Shown here: piece after piece, positions 21,116 through 35,700 of the stretch
Numbering within the stretch: the stretch's first letter is position 1
How the letters are laid out: every line of letters starts with the position of its first letter
Assembly (NCBI GenBank): GCA_012295275.1
Contig: CM022670.1
Span: 21,741,679-21,805,678, forward strand
Reading direction: 5' to 3'
From: Chrysomallon squamiferum
Taxonomy: Eukaryota > Mollusca > Gastropoda > Neomphalida > Peltospiridae
Length of the DNA: 64,000 nt
Position numbers and translations under genes: made by a program
Notes under the pieces: generated by a model
Told to the model about the DNA's origin: nothing
What the model saw: only the letters and a program-made list of their open reading frames with translations
The model's database searches: none

Positions 21116-21654
21116 ACTACACCTCTGTTAGTCTCTGTGAAAAATAAAAACAATATAAATAAATATCAAGGAGTTACAGAATTACATAAAAACTACTGTA
21201 CTGCTAATACAATTCAGTGTAGTAAACTACTGACAGATAAGGAGAGGGAAAACATACTATCTATCACTAACATACTGACATAGGATCGTGATATTTTTTA
21301 CATTTTCATATATATCGCTATAGCACAGATATATTTTACTACGATTCATAGACGAATTGAAGTCAGTTATAAAATATCTGACCGGTAGTAAGAAGTCGAC
21401 ACAGTATTAAAGTGATGTGGCTATGTTACAGATTATAGTCACATGACAGTAATCATAATATTTGTCTTTCTTTTTTCTTTCTTTTTCTCTTAAATATAGG
21501 TTATAAATGTGTTTTGATAAATTATTACCATATCGGTTTTAACGTAAACAAAATAAAAGTGGCGTATCGCCAGGATCGAATTAAGTGACAAGAAGAAGAA
21601 GAAGAACAACAATATTAAAAATAGTGGTAGTAGTAGTAGTAGTAGTAGTATATA

Positions 21655-21693
<39 letters not shown>

Positions 21694-21718
21694 CAACATC
21701 AGCAGTAGTTGTAATAAC

Positions 21719-21753
<35 letters not shown>

Positions 21754-22341
21754 TGATGATAAAAGTTATTATTAAAATACTTCAACTATTACTACAACTA
21801 CTAATGTTGATGTTGTTATTATTATTATTCTTATTATTATTACTACTACTACTACTAATATTACTGTTACTAAAACTACTACCGCTAGTGCTACTATTAC
21901 TAGAACTGATGCTGCTAATACCATTTATGTTGTTGCTACTGATACTACTACCACCACGACTGCAATAACTACTACACTTCACGACTGCCATGCATCAACG
22001 ACAATATGTTATGATAATGTTGACGATGCAGATAATGATGATGGAAGTGGCAACAGTTAATACTACTACTACAACTACTAATTTCTTCTTTAAATAGCAG
22101 TACTGATGTCCACCAATAGCGCTCGTTACCAATTTATTTTCAGAAATGGTGAATTCTCAAACTGAAAAGGATTTTTTAATTTACTACATGTTTAAAAGGA
22201 GAATGAGATAGTATATCAGTTAACTTTATTAATGGAATTTCTAATAAAAACAAAATCTAAAATCCGAAAATAAAGCGAGAAAAGGAAATAAGTAAAAGTG
22301 ACAGCTGAATGTTGTGAACAAAATAGTAATAATAATTAAAA

Positions 22342-22414
<73 letters not shown>

Positions 22415-22770
22415 TCGGAAATGATTAATTATGCATAATCTTTCACACTGAGCCTTGAATTTACTGTTTAATTAGCATTTGAGTTCAGCGGTATTGCCCG
22501 ATCGATGCATCCATTAAAGATAACTGTTTAGGGTCGACAACTCTATACACTCGTCTGCAGGAGGACAGCAAAAGTACAGAAAATCACGTGTTCAATAACG
22601 ACAACTCTTACTGATAAGGAATGACAAACACGTTGGTTTTATATCAGTTGAAACGGGACAAACAGAATATTTAATTCTGTAAGTCTATCTTTATTAAGGT
22701 CGTTATAAAGTTAACACTTTATTGAATATCCTGCAAATTTTCAAAAAAAAAAACCTCTTGAAATAATTCT

Positions 22771-22822
<52 letters not shown>

Positions 22823-23937
22823 AAGTATGAACTTTTTTCGAAAACAACAAAATTCTTATATTCGGATAGCGTATTTTTGACAACTTTTAAATGTATGAAA
22901 TACCTCTGACATTTTTTTAAAGATATTTTAAAAAGTTTGTTTATGGAATTTTTCACCTGGGATTGAATGTCTTTTATTTGGTAAAAAAAATACTTCTTTA
23001 TCTGGCAACAATAAAGAAAAAAGAACACGTTACTATTGCTACCATAAAACAATCTTGATTTTTGAAATGAAACCAGTTTTAAAGATTAATTATAAACCTG
23101 TATCAGCTTTTTGTGAATTATAATTGTTTGTCGAAAAGCTCGACAAACTTATGGCGTTAGTTATTTTGATAATCAGATCGTTGAGGTCAAAGATAAGCAA
23201 CCTTTTGTTTTAATTTTTTTTCATTGCAGGTTTTTTGTTTTTGGTTAAGTTTCGAATTTTAAAATACATTAAACTCTTTCACATCCTTAAAAATAAAAAC
23301 TCAATAAATAAAAACCATAATAGCGTGCAAATAACATACAGATATTTCTATTTTTTTTTATTTTTTTTTATAAGAATCGGGTAATTTCTTACATAATAGT
23401 TATGATTTTCTTTTACTATATATTCTAAGATTTAGGTCAAATATCAGCTTACATTTGTATGACCTGTCCGTTACGCCAAAAGTCAACTGACTTTACTTTT
23501 ATATACTGTTTTACAATATGTGAAAGTACGAAGACATGGAGAAATGCACGTAATCACACTAGGCCGATAGAAACAATGGTTGTATAATACATTATTATAT
23601 TTTGAATTGAGACTCCTTCGTATCGTATGATGTGTTTTAACTTTAATTTCGTATTGTTTCACTAATACTGACATCGCCGTCATGTCGTCCATTGTAAAGG
23701 TTAAGCTGTAGATAAAAACTATTGGTTTTATTATCATCAATTTTCGCATAAGATACAGAATGTTTCTTCATTGTGCCTTTCCTCTTCCTGAAACTAAATG
23801 TTAGTATATTAAATACAAGTTTGAAGTGTCTTTACCGATATTTGTATATCTATATAGCTTTAGATAAAATCACAACAAACGACAACAGAAATAAATAGAA
23901 AAATAAAATGTTTCTGTTTTATCCACTTTAAAACATA

Positions 23938-24052
23938 CGTGACGTTCAGCTCACACGTCAACAACAACAACAACAGTAATACTAGAATATGATATAGTAT
24001 AATATAATATATCGTACTGATGTTTTTCACATACCTTGACGCAGACTGATAA
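23938..24052 (-). pseudogene. Inverted fragment of EGF1 exon start and its intron
   Basis: Read on the - strand, gtgtgagctgaacgtcacg matches the EGF1 exon start. The adjoining minus-strand intron sequence (gcgtcaaggtatgtgaaaaa) closely matches 47770-47800 in gene E, allowing for a GTT-repeat insertion. It is an inverted duplicate fragment of a family member. Confidence 0.5.
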
Positions 24053-24080
24053 ATGTTATTATATTTTATTGGAACCGAGT

Positions 24081-24575
24081 CAGTTAGATGGGGACTATTA
24101 TCTTTTCAGTTAGATGGGGACTATTATCTTTTCAGTTAGGTGGGGATTATTATCTTTTCAGTTAGGTGGGGACTATTATCTTTTCTGTTAGATGGGGACT
24201 ATTATCTTTTCAGTTAGATGGGGACTATTATCTTTTCAGTTAGGTGGGGACTATTATCTTCTCAGTTAGATGGGGACTATTATCTTTTCAGTTAGGTGGG
24301 GACTATTATCTTTTCAGTTAGATGGGGACTATTATCTTCTCAGTTAGATGGGGACTATTATCTTTTCAGTTAGGTGGGGACTATTATCTTTTCTGTTAGA
24401 TGGGGACTATTATCTTCTCAGTTAGATGGGGACTATTATCTTTTCTGTTAGATGGGGACTATTATCTTCTCAGTTAGATGGGGACTATTATCTTTTCTGT
24501 TAGACGGGGACTATTATCTTTTCATTTAGGTGGGGACTATTATCTTTTCAGTTAGATAGGGACTATTATGTTTTC
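24081..24575. repeat. 26-bp minisatellite, about 19 copies
   Basis: Unit cagttagatggggactatta plus tctttt. Units vary in a patterned way at a few sites (agAtgg/agGtgg, ttttcag/ttctcag/ttttctg). The array ends with diverged units. Confidence 0.9.
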
Positions 24576-26323
24576 GTCCGACGACGGAATTGCTGTCGAA
24601 TAAACTAATCAGACAATAAACCAACATTTGTATGGACTCAGTCTTTTAAGATAGGTTTGGTCTATTGGCCTGTATCAAATTTACAATTTATTTGAAATTA
24701 AATAAAATTATGGATACCTGTTTAATAAATCAACACATTGATAAATAAATAAATATATAATAAATAAATAAGCCATCAGTTTGATGTTTTCTCATGGACC
24801 GGACGTAAAAATGTTTTTAGTGACATGTTGATCATAACTGAAATTTAACTTGAATAAACACTTATTTATACAAGCCCATTAGAAGCAAAATGACTGCTAC
24901 ATGTTATATTCAGTGTATTATAACATTACGGTAATATTTAATTAGCTATCGTGTATAATCATGTTTATAATTCATATTTTTTATAGTTCTTAAATATTTA
25001 CCTAATTAATGTCAGAAAACGGGGGTAAATGCACCTAAACTAAACAGCAGAGAGTATAACGACGTCCATGGGCTGTTTAGAAACTGAATTATATAATCAG
25101 TGGAAGTTCAGTTATTTTATGAACTAAGAAACTCTGGGATTAACTTGCAAAGTACATTCACAAAGGCTGTCAGCAGAGGTGCTTACTGAACGATCGCGCG
25201 ACGTCTATAAAAATTCGGCGCGCGTTTTAAATGGGATATTTTGATCGGTGCGCCTTCTTGCACAAAAGATCACTCCGTCAATGGTGATTACGATTTAAAT
25301 GGAGTGTTTTTTTTGTAACACAGATGCCGATTGATTGAAGATAGCCAAATCTATTATTGTTGGATATTTTAATGTGTTATTCTGTGGTACTTACTTACGC
25401 TTGAAAACTAAGTAACAAACTAAGATAACTTATTTTAACGTAGCCAAATGGGCTTAATTACATGTATAAATATGTCATAATAATCCATACTGAATTCTTA
25501 TTTGTATTATTGTTCTCTAGTGAATACAGAATAGTCATTTAGTAGTTTAAGCTCTGTTAGAACATTAACACCTTGTCACGTGACGCTGTCATAGTCTCCT
25601 ATCTTTTAGACGGGGCGAGCCAAATTTTAGGTATTAATGCCATTCAGACTAGATCATAACTGTTGAAGACTGCTGTGACTCTGATCCCGTTTTTAAAACA
25701 TTTACTGTTGACCACATTGCGTAATATCTAATAAGGAGTACAGACGAAAACAGACATAAATAAATGAATAAGTAAATAAACATTATTTCACAGAAATAAT
25801 ATTTTGTGTGTGTGTGTGTTGTGTGTGTATGTGTGTTTGTGTTGTTTATGTGTGTGCATGTCTTTTGTGTCTGTGTGCGTGTGTCAATGCATTTACTTTT
25901 TTTCTGTAGTTTGTTTCTCTATCTTTCTCTATATTTATTTTATTTCCAAAACCGACATACATAATCTATATTGCAACGAAAGATTTATGATTATGACAAA
26001 CACACACACGTATATGCATATGCATACACTCACACAAACTTACACACACACACACACACAGACAGACACACAAACACACACACTCACACATATATATATA
26101 CATACGTTTGTGTACACACACAGGCACACACACACACATATTTGTACATGGATATAATGTCATGTACATTATTTATGACTATAACAGTGTGGATGTGAGC
26201 TCTTGTGTACTTTTGTTACAGTCCACACACCCTGCCAGCCAGGAACACACCCATGAACTCTGTAGAAAAACAGAAAATGTTAAACCTTATTTATACTGAT
26301 TTGCTTTTTGCTCTGTCTCTGTA

Positions 26324-26409
<86 letters not shown>

Positions 26410-26499
26410 CTGTCTGTCTGTCTGTCTGTCTGTAATGAACAACTGTATTTTCCTTTTTCTATTAAAGATTATAAATGGGTAAGCGCTTGTAAGGTTTTT

Positions 26500-26940
26500 T
26501 TTATAGATTAATGTACACACAGTAAATGAAACCTGACAGTTGGTATATCTGCAATGTCGTCTATTCAGTCATAACATGTATTCAGTTTGCGTCATGCGGT
26601 AAGAAGGAACAATAGACATAATGTTAAACTAAATGTTGACTAAACATGTGCGCCACGAACAAGACCCTAGATGTCAGAGTCTAGTTTAACACAACATGGC
26701 TGCAGTTTACTTGGAGTTTTATGTTTTTCTCTGTTTTATTTTCACGTTTCAAGTTCACATTTCAGCAGAGTACGAGTTCGAGCTTGTTATTTTTTTATAT
26801 AGATTAATGTACACACAGTGAATGAAACCTGACAGTTGGTATATCTGCAATGTCATCTAGTCAGTCATAACCTGTATTCAGTTTGCGTCATGCGGTAATA
26901 AGGAACAATAGACATAACGTTAAACTAAATGTTAGACTAA
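26500..26940 (+). pseudogene. Orphan first exon between two tandem copies of its own promoter block
   Basis: The flank at about 26495-26640 is repeated at about 26795-26935 with few differences. Between them ATGGCTGCAG at 26696 opens a signal-peptide exon like gene B's, but after ATTTCAGCAGAGTA the donor is missing and the frame runs into the second flank copy, ending at TGA. No lectin exon belongs to it before gene D. Confidence 0.6.
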
Positions 26941-27099
26941 AATAAATAAATATATAAATATAATAGCTGCATTTACCTATTCAAATGATGTTTCATATTT
27001 CATAATACTAACAACCTTAACAATAAATAAATAAAGACAACAGCAAACAACAAACACAAATAACAAATAACAAACATCTACAAAAAGAAGAAGAACACC

Positions 27100-27303
27100 A
27101 ACCCGCTCCACTAACTACTGTATCGTTGAATCACTGTGACATTTATAATTTGCTCAACAAATATCGTGGTCTGTTATGCTATTACTGTTTTAGCAGAGAT
27201 AAAATTTTATTTTTAGATAAGTGTTTCTTTTCCATTATTTAAAGACGAAGTAACGTTATACTCGTTTTTTTAATTAAAGATCACAAACGGGAACGCGCTT
27301 GTA

Positions 27304-27363
<60 letters not shown>

Positions 27364-27470
27364 ACACACAACAAACACATACAAACACAAACAACACATA
27401 CATTCATACACACACTAAAACAGATAGATACATCTCACACACAGACGTAAAAAATGTCCTCATTAAAAGT
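27100..27470. other. Conserved distal upstream block and AC repeat before gene D
   Basis: 27120-27290 is homologous to 3640-3800 and 10250-10380. An (AC)n tract follows at about 27305-27361. No ORF. Confidence 0.45.
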
Positions 27471-27779
27471 ACTAAATTTAGTGCTTTGACAAAAAAGAAA
27501 ATATAGTCATTATTTGTATTTTTGAGCTAATATATTTGTTTTTGAAAAAACCGCCGATATTATTATTATTATTACAACTGACATTACAAGAAACCAAAAC
27601 CACTACACTAGTACAACTTTTATCACAGCAACTGTTGTCTGTTACTAGTACTATTATCACTACAACTGCTATCTACCACTACTACTACATCTACTACATT
27701 ATTATGATTATATTTGAATTTTCTAACCTGTGCAGAGTGAAAGCAGCCTTACAATGAATATAACTGCAGTGTCATCCAG

Positions 27780-27917
27780 TTAAACATATGTGTATTCAGT
27801 TTGCACCGTGCAGTAAGAAGGAACAATAGACATAGTGTGACAGTAAACGTTGACTGAACATCTACGCCTTGAAGGACAACAAGTCTTCCGGGATCACAGT
27901 GTCTAGTTTAACACAAC
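27780..27917 (+). promoter_or_regulatory. Proximal promoter / 5' UTR block of gene D
   Basis: Nearly identical to the gene B block, including cttccgggatcacagtgtct and the sequence gtctagtttaacacaac before ATGGCTGCAG. The phosphatase receptor and the ITAM-like receptor therefore appear to share promoter sequence and may be co-expressed. Confidence 0.5.
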
Positions 27918-28054
27918 ATGGCTGCAGCGTGGATCGGATTTTATGTTTTTCTCTGGGGTTTTTTCACGTTTCAAGTTCACATTTCAGCTGAGTTTGGTAA
28001 GTCGTTTTAAAAGGTACATACACATACATATATGTATGTATGTATGTATGTATG

Positions 28055-28085
<31 letters not shown>

Positions 28086-28192
28086 TTGTGTGAGGGTGTG
28101 TGGATGTGTGTGTTAGTGTGTGTGTGAGTATGATTCGTCCGTACATGCTTATTATTAATTTGTAATTAAATAAGTATGTCCGTATGTCGCTT

Positions 28193-28250
<58 letters not shown>

Positions 28251-28663
28251 TGTGTGTATGCGTGTGTGCGTGTGTGTGTGTGTACGATATTGGTATTCCT
28301 GTCCTTATTAAATATGTTTTCATTTCATTTTGATCAGTAAATGTAGCTAAGGGAAAGACAGCCTACCAGAGTTCTTACCTTGGTGATTTCAAAGCATCTA
28401 CAGCTGTTGATGGAGTCACAAAACAAGAGTGGTATAATATTATACACACAGCAATAGGACAGTCGTACACGTGGTGGGAAGTGGATCTAGGAAAACTGTA
28501 CTTTGTCCATGAAGTGAAAATATATTTTAGAACTCGATGTAAGTAGAATTATTTCATCTGTTTTCTATTACGTAACTGTTTATTATTATTATTAATATTA
28601 TTAATGTTATTATTATTATTATTATTATTATTATGATTATTATGATTATTATTATTGTTATTG

Positions 28664-28695
<32 letters not shown>

Positions 28696-31600
28696 GTTGT
28701 TGTTGTTGTTGTTATTATTATTATTATTATTATTATTCTCATTATCATTATTATTGTTGTTGCTGTAGTGTGGTTTTCCACCCTCTTATTTGTTATTATT
28801 GGTTTTGTTATTGATTTTGGTGATCATTTGATTATATCTTTTTTGTTGTACATTTATACACATACATATGTATGTATATACCTTTGTGTATCTATGTATG
28901 TATATACTTATATTTATTTATAAACTATTATTATTTTTTTTTTTTTTTAGTTTTCTTAGTTTGTTGTTGTCAAATATGTTGTTTTTCTGCTCTCTTATTT
29001 TTTATTATCATTTTTTGGTGATTATTTAAATGGGTATATATTTCTTGTTCATTTATAGAGATATATAAGAATCATATATACATACATACTAACGGAAAAA
29101 TAACTGTACACCATAAACACATACTTATTTATGTATATATTTGTTTAGAAAATAACAGTGTTATGTTTGGCAGTATTATAAATATTTATTTATGGAGTTT
29201 CATATCTCAATCAAAGCTTGTTCCACCTGGACAAACATTGCCGGCTGATTCTGTTACAACGTAAACGTCGTTCCATTTCATTCCAGACACATTCAGTCGG
29301 TAACAGGTCCGGAGGAACAGGCTGCCAGGGAAGAAAATCAATGTCCTCTTGTCTTATGAAGTATTTTACAATACGAGTAATATGTAAGCGGCGTTGTCAT
29401 CATGTAACACGACATTATATCCCTGTGCTTGAGTAATGGGTAGGACGTCAGGTCGAACGATGTCATCTCGGCAGCGTGTACTAGTTAAATAATAATGACA
29501 CACTGGGTCCGTCCGTGGAATGTGATACCACCCCAAACCACTACTCGTCTGCCTCCAAATGGCTGACGTTGAATAACGCAAGCGTCGACAAAAAGTTACT
29601 ACAGACCATTGTCCTTCCACTGGAGCTGTCCAGCTGAAACCTTGACTCGTACACTGTACACTGTACCAATCTTGTCGCCTGAACCTCAGATGTTGCTGAC
29701 CCATGTTAAGCGAGACTGTCGATGGTGTGGAAGTAAAAGTGGGCGTTTGGCTGGTCGATGGTACCGGATGTTGTGTTCCAGTAACCGATTCGATATGGTC
29801 CTGCAATTAACTGGTCTTAAACCAGGAATGAATGGTTCGACGTGTTAATCTTACAGTTTGCAACCGATTTCGCAAATGCGCCATTCCTGCTTACAGCACA
29901 CCAACGACGCAAACATGTTGGTCTTCGGAAAGATATGGCATGATAAAACTTTATACACTGTTAATAAGATGTGTTTCTCAGGGGTGCAAAATGATTAAGC
30001 AACCATTGTTTCTTTTTTGTTTTAAAAAAATGTAGACAGCAGATTATTTCGATTTTTCATTTATCTTCTTTTGTTGTTCTTGTTGTTTTTCTCCTTTTCC
30101 TTTAAAGAGATTTCTTAGATTCTTAAATTAGATTTCGACACTACCTGATACTGGTCATTAAAACGTGATATTAAAAGTTTATTTATTTATTTATTTTTTA
30201 GAAAATTGCAGCTTTATTTCAGATTATTAACTTTATATACTAGGATACATAAAACTCTCTATTTCATATACTATTTTTATGTATTAAAGTCAAAAAACGA
30301 AGACGAGGAGTACAAATCTACACAAACACAGCAGTGAATTCATCTAACACAGGAGATCTGTGTGGTAATGTTACTGGTAGACAAGATGGATCTGATATTC
30401 CTGATGTCGTGCATTTCACGTGTAATGTTAATGCCAGGTATGTGACTGTCTACCAAGGAACAAACAATGGTAAAGACATTGGTACAGCTTTAGATTTTCT
30501 GGAAGTTGAAGTATATGGTGAGTTAACATGAGCAATTTGCTTAAACTATTATTATTTTTAAAATGTTTTTCTCCAGGGGAATGATTAATATGATGAAGAA
30601 GAAAAATTTATAATAATAATAATAATACAAATAATTACAAATAGTTATTGGTTCATAGTGTTGTTGAATATCATCAGGTACTAAATGTTACAGTGGAAAC
30701 AATAATATTTTAAAAAGGATTATATCTGTAACAAGGTATTTATATAACATCACATTATATTAGCGTGTGAGCTGAAAGTCAAGTATGGTTCTAACTGTGA
30801 CAAGTTCTGCAAAAGACGTCACTGTGTTAACACACACTCATCTTGTGACGTACAGACAGGAAAGTGTGACCTTCCAGGATGTAAGGCAGGATGGAATGGA
30901 ACAGACTGTAGAGAAGGTACAGTATCAGTGTTTACTTTGAAATACATAGAAACAGAGTTATCAATACAACATTTAAAAACAGTGTGGAAAGTTTGAAGAA
31001 ATTATTTAATTATAATAATAGTTTAAATTCTTACTGATCATAAGTATTTAAAAGTTACGAAGATTTATTCTGGAAAATTATATTAACAATTATCATTATC
31101 GACTTGTAGCAGGCTCTCTTTCTGAGAAGCAGGCCTGAAACATAATTATTCTCAAAATTAAAATTAACTTTATTGTTGTTAAACAATTGTTCATTATTTT
31201 ATTGATTTTACTCTAATTATAATAACTGCAGAATGCATACCAGGAACATATGGTAAAAACTGTAAATCTAGATGTGGGAACTGTAGAAACAAGCCATGTG
31301 ACAGATTCTCTGGAAATTGTACTGGAGGTTGTATTGAAGGTTACGACGGAATCTTGTGCAAGCAAGGTCAGTCGTACTCTTTATTTTACATATCCTAAAT
31401 TCAGAAAAAATAAATTCAGTAAAAATAAATTCAGCAAAAATAAAAACAGATATTGTTACAGGACTATAATTATAATAATAATAATAACAACAACAACAAT
31501 AATAATAAAGTAAGAACCATGCAGAGAAAACAAAGTGATTAATAAAAATGATAATGGCGATAATACAAATTATTCTAGTTGTAGTAGTAGTACTGGTAGT

Positions 31601-32179
31601 AGTAGTAGTTATAGTAATAGTTACAATAGTAGTAATATTAGTAGTAGTAGTTTTAGTAATAGTTACAATAGTAGTAATATTAGTAGTAGTAATAGTAGTA
31701 TCACTAGCAGAAGTAATAGTAGTTGTAGAACGGGGTAATAGTAGTAAAACCCACAAAAAGTATTAATAAGAAAATAAATCAAGAAAAATAAATAAATAAT
31801 ATAATAGAAGAGAAGATGCATGAACCAAATATGCATAATTGATGTGTTTGTGTGTGTGTGTGTGTGTATGTATATATATATATATACATATATATAGGAA
31901 TTAATAAAACAAATGTTTCTATTTTCAGAATGCAGATCTGGAAAATACGGATTGGACTGTAATTCTACGTGTGGTCAGTGTAAAACAGAAACGTGTCATT
32001 TTATTTCTGGAAATTGTACAGGAGGTTGTAAAGATGGCTTCCAAGGACTTGTGTGTAAAGAAAGTGAGTACATGTACCTAATTCATTTCAAATGAGACGT
32101 ATCTAAATGGATCAGATGATGAATAGTTCTTAATGTCTATAATAATTACGTCCAATAATAATAATAATAATAATAATAA

Positions 32180-32210
<31 letters not shown>

Positions 32211-32494
32211 AAGAAGAAGATTAAGAAGAAGAAGAAAAGAATAAGAAGAAGCAGAAAAATTGCAGAAGTTGTTCTCTTTCATAATTAAAAACCTGTGGCT
32301 TATTTTTTCTTGTTTTTATCTTGACGCTTCATTCATTCCAAAATTATGTGAAAAATTATCATTACTGTCATCATTTTTATTATTATCATCATCTTCATCA
32401 TCGTCATTACTATTATTATTATTATTATTATTATGATCATCGAAAGATGAATAGTTTTTAATGTCTATTTTAATTAAGTCCCAAAATACAATGA

Positions 32495-32531
<37 letters not shown>

Positions 32532-32725
32532 GCTAATAATAATAATAATAATAAGATGATGAACAAGAAGTAAAATAAGAAGAACAATTGCAGAAGTTCT
32601 AGTTATCTTTCATAACAAAAAATCGTCTTCCTCACACTCCATTCATATCAAAATTGTGCGTGTTTGTGTTCTTTGCTGTCATTATTATTATCATCATCAT
32701 CATCATTGTCGTCATTATTATTACA

Positions 32726-32773
<48 letters not shown>

Positions 32774-35700
32774 AGCATGTAAACAGAATGTTCGTTATGG
32801 CGCTGACTGTAAATATCTTTGTAAGAATCGACATTGTCTTAATGGATCTGTACAGTGTGATACACAGACTGGGTTCTGTCTTGGTGGATGTCGCCCTGGA
32901 TGGCTGAAGCTAGACTGTACTCAAAGTAAGCTAAGCGTTTCTCTTTCTGTCTGTCTGTGTGATATGTGTGTGCCTGTAAGCGTTATGCATGTAGTTGTGC
33001 ATTATGTATGTATGTGTATGGATTTGTGTCTATGTATCTATGTCTGTTTATTTATATATATGTGTCTCTGTATGTGTGTGTGTATGTGCGTGTATCACCC
33101 TACGTGGATTGCTTCCTACATTCATGTACGCATTGCGCGTGAATCTGAATGTGCGCGTTTATCTGACACGTTGATAAATGATTTTCCTAATTAAGAGAAT
33201 ATTGAAAACATATTGAAAGGTTTGCTATTCTGTTTTAGAATGTGAAAATGGGAAATATGGACACGACTGTAATTCTGTGTGTGGTAATTGTAAAAACAAA
33301 ACATGTCACTTTGTTTCTGGAAACTGTCCAAATGGTTGTATTGATGGCTTTGTGGGGGACTTGTGTATACAAAGTAAGTAATCTTGTTTTCTTGAAATAA
33401 TATCTTTATCAGCATTTTATTTATTTACAGTTTCAAGTTTTATGAACAAATTTAAAATTATATATATATATATATTTCCTTTCAGTGAAAGTCATTTTAC
33501 ATTTCTATAAAATAATTTCTGTAAAAACAGTTTCAGTTCTTTAGTTTCAGATGACTATTGTCTAGTCGTATTTGTCGTAATATATTTTAAACTGTTTTCT
33601 ATTTGGACGCAAAGTATTTCTTTATTTTGTAGTAAATTTATTACACATGAGAATATGATATTACGTCTATATTTGTATTGTATTTTATTATAATCTTTCT
33701 TATTATTTTGTTGAAGGTATTTCTGGACCTGAACAAAAAACTTTCATAATTATTGGAAGTGTCATCAGTATTGTTGCAGTCTTTGTAGTTATTCTTGCCC
33801 TGATATTTGTATTAATGAGGTATCTGCGTCACATTATTTTTGGGGTTAATTTATCTGGTTCATAAACGCACACACACACACACATACTTACAAACGTGCA
33901 TACATAAATAATACATAGGTAGCGACTTATATATAAGTGTGTGTGTGCAAAGTACACATTTTTAGTTATCTCTGGAAACGTATTATTGTGTATATGCATA
34001 TTATTTTATAAACATGATTTACATCAAACTGACAGCAATTTTTAAATTTTCTTTTCTTCTCTGTTAAGACGACGGCGAATGTCTACTAAAGAGAAAACCG
34101 AAGATTCAAATCAAGTGAAGTGGAATTCGAAACAGAATAGAAGTAGAAATGAAACTGGTAAGAATCATCTGTGTAAGAACTTTAATTATCTGTCGATTGA
34201 ATAAGCTCTTCACCCTCCAATAAATAAATAAATTAATTAATTAAAACAATTAAAATAAAGAAAAGTAACAAACTAACACATTTAAATAATGAAAAATCCT
34301 CTCACTTTTATTCAAAAATGATATTTATACAAAAGGAAACATATACCATACTTCCATGAACTAACTGCAAGGAATAATTTATAAGAAGTTTCATATAGAA
34401 TGGATGGAGAAAACATAACATTTGATTAAGAAATCTTTAACTTCTGGCAGGAAGAATTGCAAGAAGAAGAATTTTCGACATTAATAACCTCTTGATAAAT
34501 AATTTAGTAAAAATATTTTTTCCTTTTTCTTTCTATCTTTTTATTTAACATTTTTGGAATCTTTTTCCTTTACCTTTTTGGTTTTCTATTTTATTTTTTG
34601 TTTTGGTTATTTAAAATTTACATCTTTATCAATTTCTTTTGCTTTAATTATTCGACATAGATTATCCTTACGAATTTGCTGATGTCGATTTACCAGCTCG
34701 ACAGTCTCCAGAAGGAACAGAGGATGACGGAGAAAAGGAAGAAGACTGTGAAGTTACGTTGACTATTAATTTTCCAGTAGAAAAGACAGATGAACAAGAA
34801 GCTGAAACAGCAGCTTCAGTTTACTACAACGTGTCTGACGTCCAACTGCCTGAGGGGGGAGATCGGGTCAGTGAACTTTCCACAGTCATTCAGAAAATCA
34901 GACGACAACCAGGAGGATTTGAATCAGAGTTCAAGGTGTGTGGAATCAAACATATCTTCTAATTATTCCCTTTCTTCTTCTTCTTTTTTTCTTCCTCTTC
35001 TACTTCTTCTGTTATTATTATTATTATTACTATTATTATTATTATTGATCTTATTCTCCATTATCACCATAACCAAAACATCATTATGACCATTATAATT
35101 ATTGTTCTTACGTCCATTATTATTTTTATTATGATGCAATATTTCTCTAATTACTATCAAAGATAATCATTTTGTTTTTAATTTAACTTTCAGAAACTGG
35201 ACAACGGATTCACATCGTCATATAAAGAATCTCAGGTTCCAGAAAACAAAGAAAAGAATCGATTCAAAGGCTACTATCCATGTAAGTGTGTGAATTAAAA
35301 CAATTCACACATCAGTTTAGTATTTCAATGTCAGTGAAGTTAGAAGTTATCTTAACCTGCTCATGACTCAAATAATTTTGTTGGTCAGTATATTGTTTTC
35401 ATTATATACCTATTTATGATTTAACGAATTCCTGTGTCTGAAATGTCTCTGGTTACCCTTCATATACACTGTGTATCCGATATCTCTAATAGTGAATCTT
35501 CAAACTACTTCTGATTGTAATATAATGTATTTTGAAGATGACAAGAATCGATTAGTTTTAACGATGCTGCCAGATGTAGCACATTCTGATTATATCAACG
35601 CCAGCCTCGTTGATGTAAGTCTTTGCTGTTTCTTAAGTACAATACAAAATATAACAGTAAATACAGCCAGTTATTTAGTATCAGAAGTACATAACTTTTA

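Larger units (their letters stand above)
20600..26490. other. Intergenic C-D: repeats and relics, no complete gene
   Basis: Contains (TATTA)n at about 21007-21062, AGT/AAT/ACT triplet fields (21590-21960, 22320-22413), a poly-T run (22773-22815), a 26-bp minisatellite, AC/GT tracts (25806-26140) and (CT)n (26329-26406). Two EGF relics are listed separately. The stretch 25160-25330 is less AT-rich (acgatcgcgcgacg) but has no ORF or RNA fold that I recognise. Confidence 0.45.
28338..33373 (+). other. Gene D ectodomain: lectin and five EGF modules
   Basis: The lectin exons encode PAYQ-type start NVAKGKTAYQSSY, WWEVDLGK and [10 protein letters not shown]. The sugar-motif region reads RTRFKKRR, so the middle Asp seen in gene B is Arg, which may alter fucose binding. 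EGF modules: 30764 (CELKVKYG), 31232 (CIPGTYG), 31929 (CRSGKYG), 32776 (CKQNVRYGADC), 33239 (CENGKYGHDC). Each has eight cysteines, and every exon is phase 1 at both ends. Confidence 0.75.

Noticed and set aside
21585-21991. ORFs of Val/Leu/Ile or Ser/Asn runs
   Set aside because: AGT/AAT/ACT triplet field between genes, no splice or start support.
23938-24580. CRISPR-like array
   Set aside because: Units are directly adjacent without unique spacers and the genome is eukaryotic; it is a minisatellite.
25160-25330. Possible small structured RNA in a less AT-rich island
   Set aside because: No tRNA boxes, snRNA signature or convincing fold could be traced by eye.
29609-29848. Plus-strand ORF of 79 residues
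   Set aside because: Shadow of the decayed mariner transposase on the other strand.
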